Positions 33,219 to 42,289 of a stretch of DNA of 64,000 nt are shown piece after piece; within the stretch, counting starts at the first letter, position 1, and each line of letters starts with the position of its first letter. This DNA comes from an uncultured Lachnospiraceae bacterium. GTDB taxonomy: Bacteria > Bacillota > Clostridia > Lachnospirales > Lachnospiraceae. The stretch covers positions 1-64,000 of the forward strand of contig CALGVA010000065.1 in NCBI GenBank assembly GCA_937920345.1. Direction: 5' to 3'. Position numbers and translations under genes: made by a program. The notes under the pieces are model-generated. The model ran no database searches and was not told the origin of the DNA. It worked only from the letters and a program-made list of their open reading frames with translations.

Positions 33219-35030
33219 TCAAATCTGCCGGATCAACTCCGCCGGCAGCCATTTCTTCAAAATACCGGCCAGCATTTCAAGGTCTATAGGTTTGGGCAGG
33301 AAATCATCCATTCCTCCCACAAGAAACTCGTCTTCCATTCCTTTGACCGCATTCGCAGACAGTGCCACGACCGGAAGCTTATCCGTATAGGGTGTACCGA
33401 TGGCACGGATCATTTTCGTCGCTTCAATGCCGTCCACTTCCGGCATCATATGATCCATAAACACCAGATCATACTGTGCCCGCCTGCGGATCATATCCAC
33501 GCTGTCCTGTCCGTTATCCACCAGATCCGGCACGATGCCGAACTTACGCAAAAGCCCTGTTGCCACGCGCAGATTTACCTTATTATCATCTACCACCAGC
33601 ACATTCGCTTCCGGTGCCGCAAAATCAATGACAAACTGCTTTACTTCCACCACTTTCTTATTTTTACTGTATTCACATGGCGTTGCATCCACGACCTTCT
33701 GCCGGATATCAAAAGTAAAAGTGCTTCCTTTGCCATACTCACTCTCTACCTTAATACTGCCGCCCATATTTTCCACCAGCAGCTTTGAGATGGACAGCCC
33801 GAGCCCGGTTCCCTCTATTCCCCGGTTTTTCTTCATATCCGCCTGCTCAAAAGAGCGGAAAAGCTTATCCATATCTTCTTCCCTGATACCGATACCGGTA
33901 TCAGAGACACTGACGATCATCCGCCCCGCATCGCTCTCTTCCTGCTGCCATGATACCGTAAGCGTAATGGAACCCTCATGTGTAAATTTCGTGGCATTTC
34001 CCATGATATTGATAATGATCTGTTTGACCCGGCCGATATCTCCATAAAGCTTGCGGGGCACACTGTCGGATACTCTGGCAATCACCTCGACCGGCTTCCC
34101 CTTCACGCGCATCTCCATCATACTCATCACATCATGGATCATGGATGAAAAATAATACTCTTCCGGAATGATCGGCATCTTGCCGGTTTCGATCTTGGAA
34201 AAGTCCAGAATATCATTAATGATACTCAAAAGCCCTTCCCCCGACGTCTTGATCGTCGCCGCATACTCCCTGCCCTGCTCCGACAGATTCTCATCCAGCA
34301 GCATGTCTGTCATACCGCAGATCGCATTCATCGGTGTTCTGATCTCATGCGACATATTTGCAAGAAAAATACTTTTCGCTTCATTGGAAGCCTCCGCCTG
34401 ATGCATAAGCTTCTCCATTTCTTCCATATTATGTTTGATCGTCATCGTGTTCTCCACCGCAATCATGCACAGCACACTGCTGCCGAAGAGGATACAGAAA
34501 ATGTTGATCAGCATATTCATAATACGCAGGAAATTAACAATAGCAGCATTCCCGATCACAAAGCGCGGCTCGAAGAAATTACCCATGCTCAGTTCCATAA
34601 AATAAAACACACATATAATAAGAAAATTAATCACCGGATGAAACTGTCTCTGGTCAGGTTTCTGACACTCCAGGACGAAATTGGTCAGATAGGTAAAAGG
34701 CATAACCGCCAGACAGTAAAGTCCGAACTGCGTGCTCTCTCCCAGTATGTACACGGATATCCATGAATACGCCAGTATCTCCGCAACAAATATGAAATAC
34801 ACGAGACGCACCCGGTTCTGTCCTGCATAGTGGAATGCCGCCAGATAGATCAGCACGCTTACAATATTCAAACGGCTCAGAAATGTCTGTCCGCATATTG
34901 CCATGACAATCAACAGCGTCAAATGTATGAGAATCAAAGCAGCCGCACAAATCTGAAGGAACACACCGTAATTCATGATATTCAGTTTAAAGTTCTTCAC
35001 CCGGTCCCATATCTTCCCTATTCCGGTCAT
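33219..35030 (-). CDS. Hybrid sensor histidine kinase with multi-helix input domain
   Basis: A 603-residue kinase. About six N-terminal membrane helices (residues 18-200) are followed by a short coiled coil, the HisKA domain with NMSHEIRTPMNAICGM (phospho-His about residue 227) and a HATPase domain (GNATKFTHEG, SDTGIGIREEDM, GTGLGLSISK). A receiver domain (VLVVDDNKVNL, phospho-Asp in LVFMDHMMPEVDG, about 523) runs to near the end. There is no HPt domain, so phosphate must pass to a separate protein; the HPt of the second hybrid kinase at 37.5-40.1 kb is one candidate. No output regulator is adjacent. Confidence 0.92.
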   Translation of the reverse strand: MTGIGKIWDRVKNFKLNIMNYGVFLQICAAALILIHLTLLIVMAICGQTFLSRLNIVSVLIYLAAFHYAGQNRVRLVYFIFVAEILAYSWISVYILGESTQFGLYCLAVMPFTYLTNFVLECQKPDQRQFHPVINFLIICVFYFMELSMGNFFEPRFVIGNAAIVNFLRIMNMLINIFCILFGSSVLCMIAVENTMTIKHNMEEMEKLMHQAEASNEAKSIFLANMSHEIRTPMNAICGMTDMLLDENLSEQGREYAATIKTSGEGLLSIINDILDFSKIETGKMPIIPEEYYFSSMIHDVMSMMEMRVKGKPVEVIARVSDSVPRKLYGDIGRVKQIIINIMGNATKFTHEGSITLTVSWQQEESDAGRMIVSVSDTGIGIREEDMDKLFRSFEQADMKKNRGIEGTGLGLSISKLLVENMGGSIKVESEYGKGSTFTFDIRQKVVDATPCEYSKNKKVVEVKQFVIDFAAPEANVLVVDDNKVNLRVATGLLRKFGIVPDLVDNGQDSVDMIRRRAQYDLVFMDHMMPEVDGIEATKMIRAIGTPYTDKLPVVALSANAVKGMEDEFLVGGMDDFLPKPIDLEMLAGILKKWLPAELIRQI

Positions 35031-35127
35031 CTGTTATCTTCACCGCCCATTACCATTGAATTTACAATGCCATTGTACAATAGCAGGTCTGCAAAATGCA
35101 AGTATATTACAGGAATACGAACGCCGC

Positions 35128-35562
35128 TCAGATCACATAATTATCCGTGATCTGATTCTGCCATTCTGCCAGATCCGCCAGCGTCACCCGGTCCACCACG
35201 CCGCTGATGGCTTCATCCAGCATACGCCACAGTCTGAGTGTCACACAGGACTCCTGCCGCTCACACAGATTGACCGTATCGTCCAGGCAGGGAACCGGCG
35301 CAAGCGACCCTTCTGTCAGCCGCAGAATCATCCCCGCCGTATATTTCTCCGGCTCTCTCGTCAGCCGGTATCCCCCCTGTGGTCCGCGTATACTCTTCAC
35401 ATACCCTGCCTTATTCAGTACAGAGATGATCTGCTCCAGGTACTTATCCGATATCTCCTGTCTGGCTGCTATATCTTTGATCCTCACCGGCTCGCCGGTA
35501 TTGTTCATCGCCAGATCCAGCATCAGCCTGAGCGCATATCTCCCCTTTGTCGAAATCTTCAT
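35128..35562 (-). CDS. Rrf2 family transcriptional regulator (IscR-like)
   Basis: A 144-residue regulator starting MKISTKGRYALRLMLDLAM, with winged helix IKDIAARQEISDKYLEQIIS and the wing SIRGPQGGYRLTR. Three cysteines in the order C-x7-C-x5-C (PCLDDTVNLCERQESC) match the iron-sulfur ligands of IscR/NsrR-type proteins. It therefore probably senses iron-sulfur status, oxygen or nitric oxide. No isc or suf genes are adjacent, which separates it from the usual iscR operon. It has its own promoter in the divergent region shared with the DUF6033 gene. Confidence 0.92.
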   Translation of the reverse strand: MKISTKGRYALRLMLDLAMNNTGEPVRIKDIAARQEISDKYLEQIISVLNKAGYVKSIRGPQGGYRLTREPEKYTAGMILRLTEGSLAPVPCLDDTVNLCERQESCVTLRLWRMLDEAISGVVDRVTLADLAEWQNQITDNYVI

Positions 35563-35642
35563 GATATATATCCACGCCTTTCTGTCCGCCTGTAAAATCG
35601 AATTACTTATTTCCTATCTGCTTAGTATGCATTATATGATTA

Positions 35643-35671
35643 TTTATACTCCCGTTCCGCACTTTTGTCAA
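35643..35671 (-). promoter_or_regulatory. Promoter of the Rrf2 gene
   Basis: TTGACA (35666-35671) and TATAAA (35643-35648) with a 17-bp spacer on the minus strand. An ATCCGATG direct repeat (35690-35697 and 35706-35713) lies upstream, between this promoter and the divergent DUF6033 gene, whose own likely -10 is TATAAT at 35742-35747. Confidence 0.75.
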
Positions 35672-35817
35672 ACGCCGTATCCGGTATTCATCCGATGATT
35701 TTTTAATCCGATGGTTAAGAAAACCCAACCGCATTACGATATATAATGTAAGAAGCGGCTCCATGGAGACCGGCGACAGGTAAATGGAATTACAGATTAT
35801 GCTAAGGAGGGCACAAC

Positions 35818-36540
35818 ATGAGCAGAGTAAACGGATACAACGCATATCAGAACAACTATTATGACAACTCTGTACGCAGAAAAAATCAGGATAAAACATC
35901 CAAAACTGACACTACGGGTAAAACAAACGGTACCGGCAAGACAGGCAGCAGCACGCAGCTGAGCGACAAAGCAAAATCGCTCCTGCAGGAATTAAAGAGA
36001 ACTTACAACAATATGGATTTCATAGTCACCGACAGCGAATCCGAAGAAGACGCTGCTTCTTATCTCTCCCGCAGCACGAAGGAGTACAGCGTGCTGATCG
36101 ATCCTGAGGAACTGGAGCGCATGGCCGCAGATGAAGATGTCAAGAAGCAGAATATGGCACTTCTCGACGAAGCGGTCGATAAACTGGACGAGGTAAAGGA
36201 CCAGCTCGGCGATCACAAGGATGAAGTGGCACGTATCGGTATCTCAATCGGCAAGGATGGACAGCTTTCCTATTTCGCTGAGTTGGAGAAAGTCGGCGAA
36301 CGTCAGAAAGAATTTGTAGACAAGATCCGGGAAGATAAAAAAGAGGCTGCGGAGAAAGCCGAGACCGACAGAACCGGCAATAAGCCGCACGGCTATGATT
36401 ACGAGAGAAGCAAACGCACTACCGTCTATGCTTCTTCTGCGGAAGAACTGATCGACAAAATCAAGAATGTGGACTGGGACAGCATCAAAGAAGAGACAAC
36501 CGTTCCCATGCCCGGCGATCACTTCAGCTTCTCAATTTAA
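35818..36540 (+). CDS. DUF6033-like hypothetical protein
   Basis: A 240-residue soluble, very hydrophilic protein. It begins MSRVNGYNAYQNNYYDNSV, continues with a Thr/Gly/Lys linker, then a folded core with DFIVTDSESEEDAASYLSRS and the helical EAVDKLDEVKDQLGDHKDEV, and ends near PGDHFSFSI. I associate the pattern with DUF6033, found mainly in Lachnospiraceae and of unknown role. AAGGAGG lies before the ATG. There is no signal peptide or membrane helix. It stands alone between the Rrf2 gene and a regulator gene on the opposite strand. Confidence 0.75.
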   Translation: MSRVNGYNAYQNNYYDNSVRRKNQDKTSKTDTTGKTNGTGKTGSSTQLSDKAKSLLQELKRTYNNMDFIVTDSESEEDAASYLSRSTKEYSVLIDPEELERMAADEDVKKQNMALLDEAVDKLDEVKDQLGDHKDEVARIGISIGKDGQLSYFAELEKVGERQKEFVDKIREDKKEAAEKAETDRTGNKPHGYDYERSKRTTVYASSAEELIDKIKNVDWDSIKEETTVPMPGDHFSFSI

Positions 36541-36614
36541 GCAGTATATTCGCTTTGCAGGAATGCTGCAATGCAAAAAAATCTTCCACAAGTATGAAAA
36601 TAATAAATCATAAA

Positions 36615-36652
36615 AAGAGGTGCCGGAAAGATATATTTTCCTTGCACCTCTT
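36615..36652. terminator. Bidirectional terminator between DUF6033 and response regulator genes
   Basis: AAGAGGTGC/GCACCTCTT stem with inner GGAAA/TTTCC pairing. It is followed by TTTTTATG on the minus strand and TAATTCTTT on the plus strand. Confidence 0.8.
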
Positions 36653-36661
36653 AATTCTTTA

Positions 36662-37441
36662 TTACATGCCCAGCAGTTCTTTGCGCTTGATTTCCTCAAA
36701 GAAATCATCGATCGACTTAATAATCTGTGACGGTTCCATTGACTTTAAGAGATATCCCTGTGGTTTTAAAGCCATGACCTGCATGATCGTCTCTTTATCC
36801 CCTTTATTCGTAAGCATCATAACCGGAATATCCGCAAAATCATGCTCGCTTCGAATCATCTCCAATACCTGCTTACCGTCCACAATCGGCATCTCATAGT
36901 CAAGCAGTACCAGATCCGGTCTGTTCGTAGACAGATATTTGATCGCCATAGCTCCGGAGTTGGCGAGGGTCACCTGATAAGATTCCTCCAGCCATCCCTT
37001 TACATTACGGAGCATAGTACCCGAATCATCTACAACCAGTATCTTCTTCTTATTCTGTTTACCGAATTTCTTCTCATATCCCGTAATCGTGCTTACAACT
37101 TCGCTGACGTTGATCGGCCGCTGGAACTTCTGACGAATCATATTCTTGGAGAGAATCTTCTCCACGGTGGACAGTTCATCCACATCACCGATCGCAAAAA
37201 GCGGAATATCCTCTTCCGCCGCGCGGTCCTTAATATAGTTAAGCGCCTGCAGTTCCTCAACCATCTTCTCATCAACATAAAGCAGAAAAATACCGACCGG
37301 TTCATCAATCTGGTTGATGGCATCGATATCGGCCTTCACCGTAATCACTTCGTAGTCCGCTCTCTCAAACCATTCTTTTAATGACACAATAAGATAACTC
37401 TGAATCTGTGAAACAATTACTACGTTCTGCATATTTATCAC
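36662..37441 (-). CDS. Response regulator with two receiver-like domains
   Basis: A 259-residue protein. The C-terminal receiver is complete: KKILVVDDSGTMLRN, phospho-Asp in LVLLDYEMPIVDG, MMLTNKGD and a late Lys in GYLLKSMEP. The N-terminal 120 residues resemble a degenerate receiver (NVVIVSQIQSYLIVSLKEWF and IFLLYVDEKMVEEL) lacking the acidic pocket. No DNA-binding or enzymatic output is present, so it probably acts by protein contact, in the manner of CheY-like or scaffold regulators. It has its own promoter directly after the hybrid kinase gene, and is a plausible receiver for that kinase's HPt domain. Confidence 0.85.
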   Translation of the reverse strand: MINMQNVVIVSQIQSYLIVSLKEWFERADYEVITVKADIDAINQIDEPVGIFLLYVDEKMVEELQALNYIKDRAAEEDIPLFAIGDVDELSTVEKILSKNMIRQKFQRPINVSEVVSTITGYEKKFGKQNKKKILVVDDSGTMLRNVKGWLEESYQVTLANSGAMAIKYLSTNRPDLVLLDYEMPIVDGKQVLEMIRSEHDFADIPVMMLTNKGDKETIMQVMALKPQGYLLKSMEPSQIIKSIDDFFEEIKRKELLGM

Positions 37442-37476
37442 TCTCCCGCTTCCATCTATGTATGCACTGCACTAAG

Positions 37477-37542
37477 GGATAATACACATTATCCTTTATA
37501 AACATATGTTTTCATTATAGCAAACTCACTTCTCTTTTGCAA
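37477..37542 (-). promoter_or_regulatory. Promoter and leader hairpin of the double-receiver gene
   Basis: TTGCAA (37537-37542) and TATAAT (37514-37519) with a 17-bp spacer on the minus strand. In the leader, GGATAAT-GTGT-ATTATCC (37477-37494) forms a perfect 7-bp hairpin. Confidence 0.7.
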
Positions 37543-37544
37543 TG

Positions 37545-40109
37545 CTAAACCCGATTTTCTATCATCTTCATAAGCTTTTCTGCTTCCGCAGCCGTCATGT
37601 CATATAATTCCATTGTTTTAACGTGATATTCTCTGACGTAGGCCAGCACATCATCCCTGTGCGCAGCATTTTCCTTCTGCAGTTCCTTGCCAGACTTTTC
37701 CAGTCCTGCCGCCTCCTCCGACAGCCTCTTCGCGCCTATACTGAGTGAAGAGGATTTGAGTCCGTGTGTCAGGATCGCATAATCTTTCCACTGCTCTCCC
37801 GCATATGCCTCCTCGATCTTCCGGCGGTCCTCCTGCGCCACATCGCAGAACTCTGCCAATACTTCCATGTATACTTCCTCACTGCCGCCGCAGTATTGTA
37901 TGCCCAGGTCCTCCTCCACGAGACAGTCCGTCCTGTCCGTACTGCTTTCCACCGGCATAGAAGCCGCCGGCTCCTCCTGCACCACATTAACTTCCTGCTC
38001 TCTGTAAACCTGCATCTTCTGCTCCGGAATAAACCGCATAAGCATCACTTCCAGTGCCTTACCCTCAACAGGCTTACTCAGGTAATCCTGAAATCCTTTC
38101 TCAATATACATCTCACGCACGCCCACGATCGCGTTAGCCGTCAGCGCAATCACCGGCGTGTCCTTACACATATGCTCCTCCGACTGTCGTATACGCTCTA
38201 ATGTCTCGATCCCGTCCATCTCCGGCATCATATGGTCTAACAGAATCACGTCATAGTGCTCCTGCGCAATCATCTCCAGACACTCTCTGCCGCCCGCGCA
38301 CGTATCGATCTGCATACGCGTCCTCTTTAAGAGCTGCTTGATTACAAGAAGATTGATTGCCGTATCGTCCACCACCAGCAGTCTGGCATCGGGCGCCACG
38401 AAGCTCTCGTGGTATTGCTGCCTGCTCTGCTTCATCACCATCTGATATCTGAGCTGGAAATCCCCCAGCGGCGTTTCATTCACGATGGTCTGCGGCAGAT
38501 ATATGGTAAAGGTCGAACCCGATCCGTATTCACTCTCGACCTCGATCCGTCCGTTCATCTGTTCCACCAGCTTATAGGTAATGGCCAGTCCCAGACCGGT
38601 ACCTTCCACATTACGGTTCTCGCCCAGATTAAGTCTCTCAAAATTGCGAAACAGTTTTGGCATATCTTCCTTCTTGATCCCGATTCCGGTATCCGTAACC
38701 CGTATCGTCAGAAGTATCTTATCCTCCGATGTGTGTATGCCCGATACCTCGAACGTCACACCGCCTTCCTTCGTGTATTTCACGGCATTATTCAAGATAT
38801 TAATGATGACCTGTCTGTTTCTGGTTGCGTCACCCCACATCTCACCGGGCAGTTTCTGATCAATATTCATACGAAACCACAAATTCTTATCTTCCGCCTT
38901 GGCACGCACCATATTGACCACATCATTTAACAGCGTGGAAACGTCGTATACGTCTTCCACGATCTCCATCTTGCCGGACTCAATTTTAGAGAAATCAAGA
39001 ATATCATTGATAAGTGCCAGCAGGGTCTGGCCCGCGCCCTGTATATTCTGCGCATACTCCCGTATTTCTTCCTGCTCACACTCCCGCAGGATCATCTCAT
39101 TCATGCCGAGTACAGCATTGATCGGCGTGCGGATCTCATGGGACATATTAGCCAGGAAATCACTCTTGGCGCGGTTCGCCTTATCCGCTATCAGCTTGGC
39201 CTCACGCAGTTCATCACTTTCACGCGCCTTTTCTTCTGCGCCGAACAGATAGACCATGCCGATTACGAACACCACCATCAACAGCGCAAACACCCACAAC
39301 ACCAGCACGACCAGATAGTAGATCCCTTCCATCGCAACATCGCCGGGGACGGAGCCTACCATAAGCATATCCGTATTCGCTATCTCCGAAGCAAACAGGA
39401 AATAATCCCCTTCCGCCGTCCGGGTGTATGCTGAAGCAGCCGTCAGTACCTGCAGTTTTTCCCATATCCCCTGAAATGCCTCCCGGATCTCCTTCGTCTG
39501 CATGAAACGTCCGTCTTCGTTTCTGCCGTTGCAGCTGGGGATAATAATCTGTTCCTGCAGATTCGCAATCAGAGCCCTGCCTTCGCCCTCATAGCAGGAA
39601 AGGCCGAACACTCCGTACAAAGACTCCACATCATACAGCTTGTACAGCACATATCTGACATTTCTGCCGCGATAAACCGGAACCGTAAACAAAAGCCCCT
39701 GTTCATGGCTGTAGCTGACCGCATTCTCACCGCGAAAAGAATGCCTGAGCCCATCAAATGCCAGGAAATCAAGCGGTTCACCGCATACTGCATTCCCGTC
39801 TATCTCCAAAAGTCCCACGGAAGTATGCTCCGCATTACCGACGAAAGTATCCACGATCTCCTGCCGGTTCACCTCATTGTACTGCAGGTAATCCGCCGTC
39901 CACTCCAGCTGTCTGAGTTCCGACGCAAACTGCCTCTCCGTCATCTGCGCCAGCAGTTGTGCCTGTCTCATTATCTGCTGTTCCACATAATAATTGAGCA
40001 GCGTCTGCATCTTGCTCTGCATAAGCACGCCTACCACACCGAATATCGTGATAAAAGTGAAAATTCCGGCAACGATCTTCCTGTTTTTCTTAATCCATGT
40101 ACTCTTCAT
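37545..40109 (-). CDS. Hybrid sensor histidine kinase with receiver and HPt domains
   Basis: An 854-residue kinase. A membrane helix (residues 10-30), an extracytoplasmic sensor of about 230 residues, and a second long hydrophobic stretch (GIYYLVVLVLWVFALLMVVF) come first. Then HisKA with NMSHEIRTPINAVLGM (about 320), HATPase (NNAVKYTKEGG, GTGLGLAITY), a receiver (LLVVDDTAINLL, phospho-Asp in VILLDHMMPEMDG) and a C-terminal HPt domain with THGLKSSSLSIGA. This is a full internal phosphorelay. The gene begins inside the end of a BMP-domain gene (20-bp overlap) and is the last of a MATE-BMP-BMP-kinase operon, so the anchored BMP proteins probably feed its sensor domain. Confidence 0.92.
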   Translation of the reverse strand: MKSTWIKKNRKIVAGIFTFITIFGVVGVLMQSKMQTLLNYYVEQQIMRQAQLLAQMTERQFASELRQLEWTADYLQYNEVNRQEIVDTFVGNAEHTSVGLLEIDGNAVCGEPLDFLAFDGLRHSFRGENAVSYSHEQGLLFTVPVYRGRNVRYVLYKLYDVESLYGVFGLSCYEGEGRALIANLQEQIIIPSCNGRNEDGRFMQTKEIREAFQGIWEKLQVLTAASAYTRTAEGDYFLFASEIANTDMLMVGSVPGDVAMEGIYYLVVLVLWVFALLMVVFVIGMVYLFGAEEKARESDELREAKLIADKANRAKSDFLANMSHEIRTPINAVLGMNEMILRECEQEEIREYAQNIQGAGQTLLALINDILDFSKIESGKMEIVEDVYDVSTLLNDVVNMVRAKAEDKNLWFRMNIDQKLPGEMWGDATRNRQVIINILNNAVKYTKEGGVTFEVSGIHTSEDKILLTIRVTDTGIGIKKEDMPKLFRNFERLNLGENRNVEGTGLGLAITYKLVEQMNGRIEVESEYGSGSTFTIYLPQTIVNETPLGDFQLRYQMVMKQSRQQYHESFVAPDARLLVVDDTAINLLVIKQLLKRTRMQIDTCAGGRECLEMIAQEHYDVILLDHMMPEMDGIETLERIRQSEEHMCKDTPVIALTANAIVGVREMYIEKGFQDYLSKPVEGKALEVMLMRFIPEQKMQVYREQEVNVVQEEPAASMPVESSTDRTDCLVEEDLGIQYCGGSEEVYMEVLAEFCDVAQEDRRKIEEAYAGEQWKDYAILTHGLKSSSLSIGAKRLSEEAAGLEKSGKELQKENAAHRDDVLAYVREYHVKTMELYDMTAAEAEKLMKMIENRV

Positions 40110-41202
40110 AGATCTCTACGCCTTCCACATACCAGTCAACATCCTCCAGCAGCGCCTCATCGCTGATAATCTCCGACTCGCCGCACCGTAAATTGCCCTC
40201 TGTGTCATATACCTCCCCGGAAAATACCGCCTTCCCCGACAGAATCTCCTGCCGGGCTTCTTCCACGGCATCCCGCATCTCCTGCGTGACATATTCCGAA
40301 TAAGGCGTCAGACCGACTGCATCCGCCTCCATGCCGATCCAATAATGATTCGCCGTATTTCCTCTTCCCTTCAGATAATCACTGATCATCTCCGCATATA
40401 CTTTCTCCCAGTCACACACGATCGCAGTCAGATGTCCGGGAGAACCCGTATTATACTGCTGATGATACCCAATCGAATCAACCCCGGCGGCATCCGCCGC
40501 TTCGATCGCATTGCCCTGATTCTGATGGTAAGTGATCACATCCGCATGCCGTTCCCGCACCAGTCTGTCCACCGCTTCCATCTCCTGTTCCCTGTTGTCC
40601 CACGCGCCTGTCCAGAAGACGACCACCCTGGCGGCGGGATTCTTCCTTCTGACGCCAAGCGTAAAAGCATTAATCCCCCGGTTCACCTCATTATTCGGCC
40701 GGGCCGCCACATAACCGATCACGTTGCTCTCTGTCCGCATCCCGGCTATGATGCCGGACAGATATCTGGCCTGATACATCCGTGCGAAATAGGATGTCAT
40801 ATTGTCCGTAAGGCTTTCCTGCGCGTTGACATGAAAGACAATATCCGGATACGCCTGCACCAGTTCCTGCACCTCTTTCGCATACGCATAACTGCTCAGC
40901 ATGATCATCCCCGCGCCTTCCGCCGCCAGTTCGCCGACCGCCTCCGCACACTCGCCTGTGCCCTCCCGTACATGCTCTCTGACCAGCAGACGGACACCCA
41001 TACGCTCGCTCGCTTTCTTAGCGCCCTCATAATTCGCACCGTTCCAGCCGTCCTCCTGCGCGCTGCCGCTTAATACGATCCCGACCGTCTGCGTCGTAGT
41101 CCGTTCCCCTCCGCGGTACAGTACGATCAACAGTATAATAACGACCAGAAGAAGCAGTGCCGCACCCAGCAGCAGCGGCTTATATCCGTTACGCTTACTC
41201 AC
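40090..41202 (-). CDS. BMP-domain (PnrA-like) membrane-anchored binding protein 2
   Basis: A 370-residue protein with an uncleaved-looking N-terminal helix (LLLGAALLLLVVIILLIVLY) and no lipobox Cys. Its outer domain is of the basic membrane protein/PnrA family, which binds nucleosides in known cases. Typical segments are VGIVLSGSAQEDGWNGANYEG, YLSGIIAGMRTESNVIGYVAA and RGINAFTLGV. The GTG start overlaps the end of its paralogue by 8 bp, with AAGGAG upstream. No ABC permease or ATPase for nucleoside uptake is nearby. With a hybrid kinase gene overlapping its end it is better read as a sensor subunit than as a transport protein. Confidence 0.85.
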   Translation of the reverse strand: MSKRNGYKPLLLGAALLLLVVIILLIVLYRGGERTTTQTVGIVLSGSAQEDGWNGANYEGAKKASERMGVRLLVREHVREGTGECAEAVGELAAEGAGMIMLSSYAYAKEVQELVQAYPDIVFHVNAQESLTDNMTSYFARMYQARYLSGIIAGMRTESNVIGYVAARPNNEVNRGINAFTLGVRRKNPAARVVVFWTGAWDNREQEMEAVDRLVRERHADVITYHQNQGNAIEAADAAGVDSIGYHQQYNTGSPGHLTAIVCDWEKVYAEMISDYLKGRGNTANHYWIGMEADAVGLTPYSEYVTQEMRDAVEEARQEILSGKAVFSGEVYDTEGNLRCGESEIISDEALLEDVDWYVEGVEIYEEYMD

Positions 41203-42289
41203 CGCTCACCACTCCTTCCACATACCAGTCAAAAGCATTTAGCAGTTCCTGGTCCGTCATACATTCCATCTCATGCACACGAATACTGCCTTCCGCATCC
41301 GTAATGGGTCCATAGAATACGTCAAACGTTCCGCTTAAAAATTTCTGCCGTTCCCGCTCTACCTCCCGGGCAATCCCCGGTTTCACATTCCCGCTCAAAG
41401 GTGCAAGCGCGACTATTCCCGTCTCTGCCCCCTCCCAGTAATGCTTTCCCACAAATTTGCCCTGCAGGCATTCCAGTATATGCGGTTCATAGAAATGCTC
41501 CCACTCAAATACCGGCGCCGTCAGAAAGGTATCCGGATACAAATCGATATTATCCATGTTGTAACCAATACTCCAGATCCCCTTCTCCTCTGCGATTTCC
41601 AGTGCCCTGTTGGTATCCGTATGTATGGTCAGCACATCGACATCATGCGCACGAAGCAGCCTGTCCGTTGCCTCTTCCGCCTCCTCGTCCCCCGTCCAGG
41701 ACTGCGTCCACTCCACATAGACGGTCGCATCCGGATTAACCGCACGCACGCCCAGCGTAAACGCATTGATACCGCGGTTAACCTCTGAGATGGGATAAGC
41801 CGCCACATAGCCGATCTCGTTCGTCTCGGTCTGCAGTCCTGCCACGATACCGCTTAAGTAGCGCATCTGATAGATTCTGCCAAAATAAGTCGCCAGATTT
41901 CCTGCTTCTGCTACACCCGTAGCATGGAAGAAATATATGTTCCGGTATTCCTCCGCCATCTCCTGTACATATTCCGCATAGCCAAAAGAATTACAAATAA
42001 TAATCTTACAGCCCTGATCGATCAGTGCCTTCATTTCCTCTTTACACTGTTCATCCGCCGGCACATTTTCACGATAGAATACTTTCAGATTCAAACCCCC
42101 GGCGCACTGCTCCATCCCCTCATAATGGGACTGCCCCCAGCTGTGATCATCTATACTGCCGTTTAAGATAAAGCCAACCCCGGTCTCTTCTCTGGTCACC
42201 TCGGTATCCGTCTCCCGTACACTGATCAATACGATTCCGATCACGATGATCGCGATGATCCCGGCTGCAATCGCTATGATTTTCTTCAT
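41195..42289 (-). CDS. BMP-domain (PnrA-like) membrane-anchored binding protein 1
   Basis: A 364-residue paralogue of the next gene. Residues 4-24 form an anchor helix (IIAIAAGIIAIIVIGIVLIS) without a lipobox. The binding domain shows VGFILNGSIDDHSWGQSHYEG, YLSGIVAGLQTETNEIGYVAA and NRGINAFTLGVRAVNPDA, and ends FDWYVEGVVSGE, a tail shared with its neighbour. Tandem duplication followed by divergence is evident. The ATG overlaps the TGA of the MATE gene (ATGA), so translation is coupled. Two different binding pockets beside one kinase could mean two ligands or a heterodimer. Confidence 0.85.
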   Translation of the reverse strand: MKKIIAIAAGIIAIIVIGIVLISVRETDTEVTREETGVGFILNGSIDDHSWGQSHYEGMEQCAGGLNLKVFYRENVPADEQCKEEMKALIDQGCKIIICNSFGYAEYVQEMAEEYRNIYFFHATGVAEAGNLATYFGRIYQMRYLSGIVAGLQTETNEIGYVAAYPISEVNRGINAFTLGVRAVNPDATVYVEWTQSWTGDEEAEEATDRLLRAHDVDVLTIHTDTNRALEIAEEKGIWSIGYNMDNIDLYPDTFLTAPVFEWEHFYEPHILECLQGKFVGKHYWEGAETGIVALAPLSGNVKPGIAREVERERQKFLSGTFDVFYGPITDAEGSIRVHEMECMTDQELLNAFDWYVEGVVSGE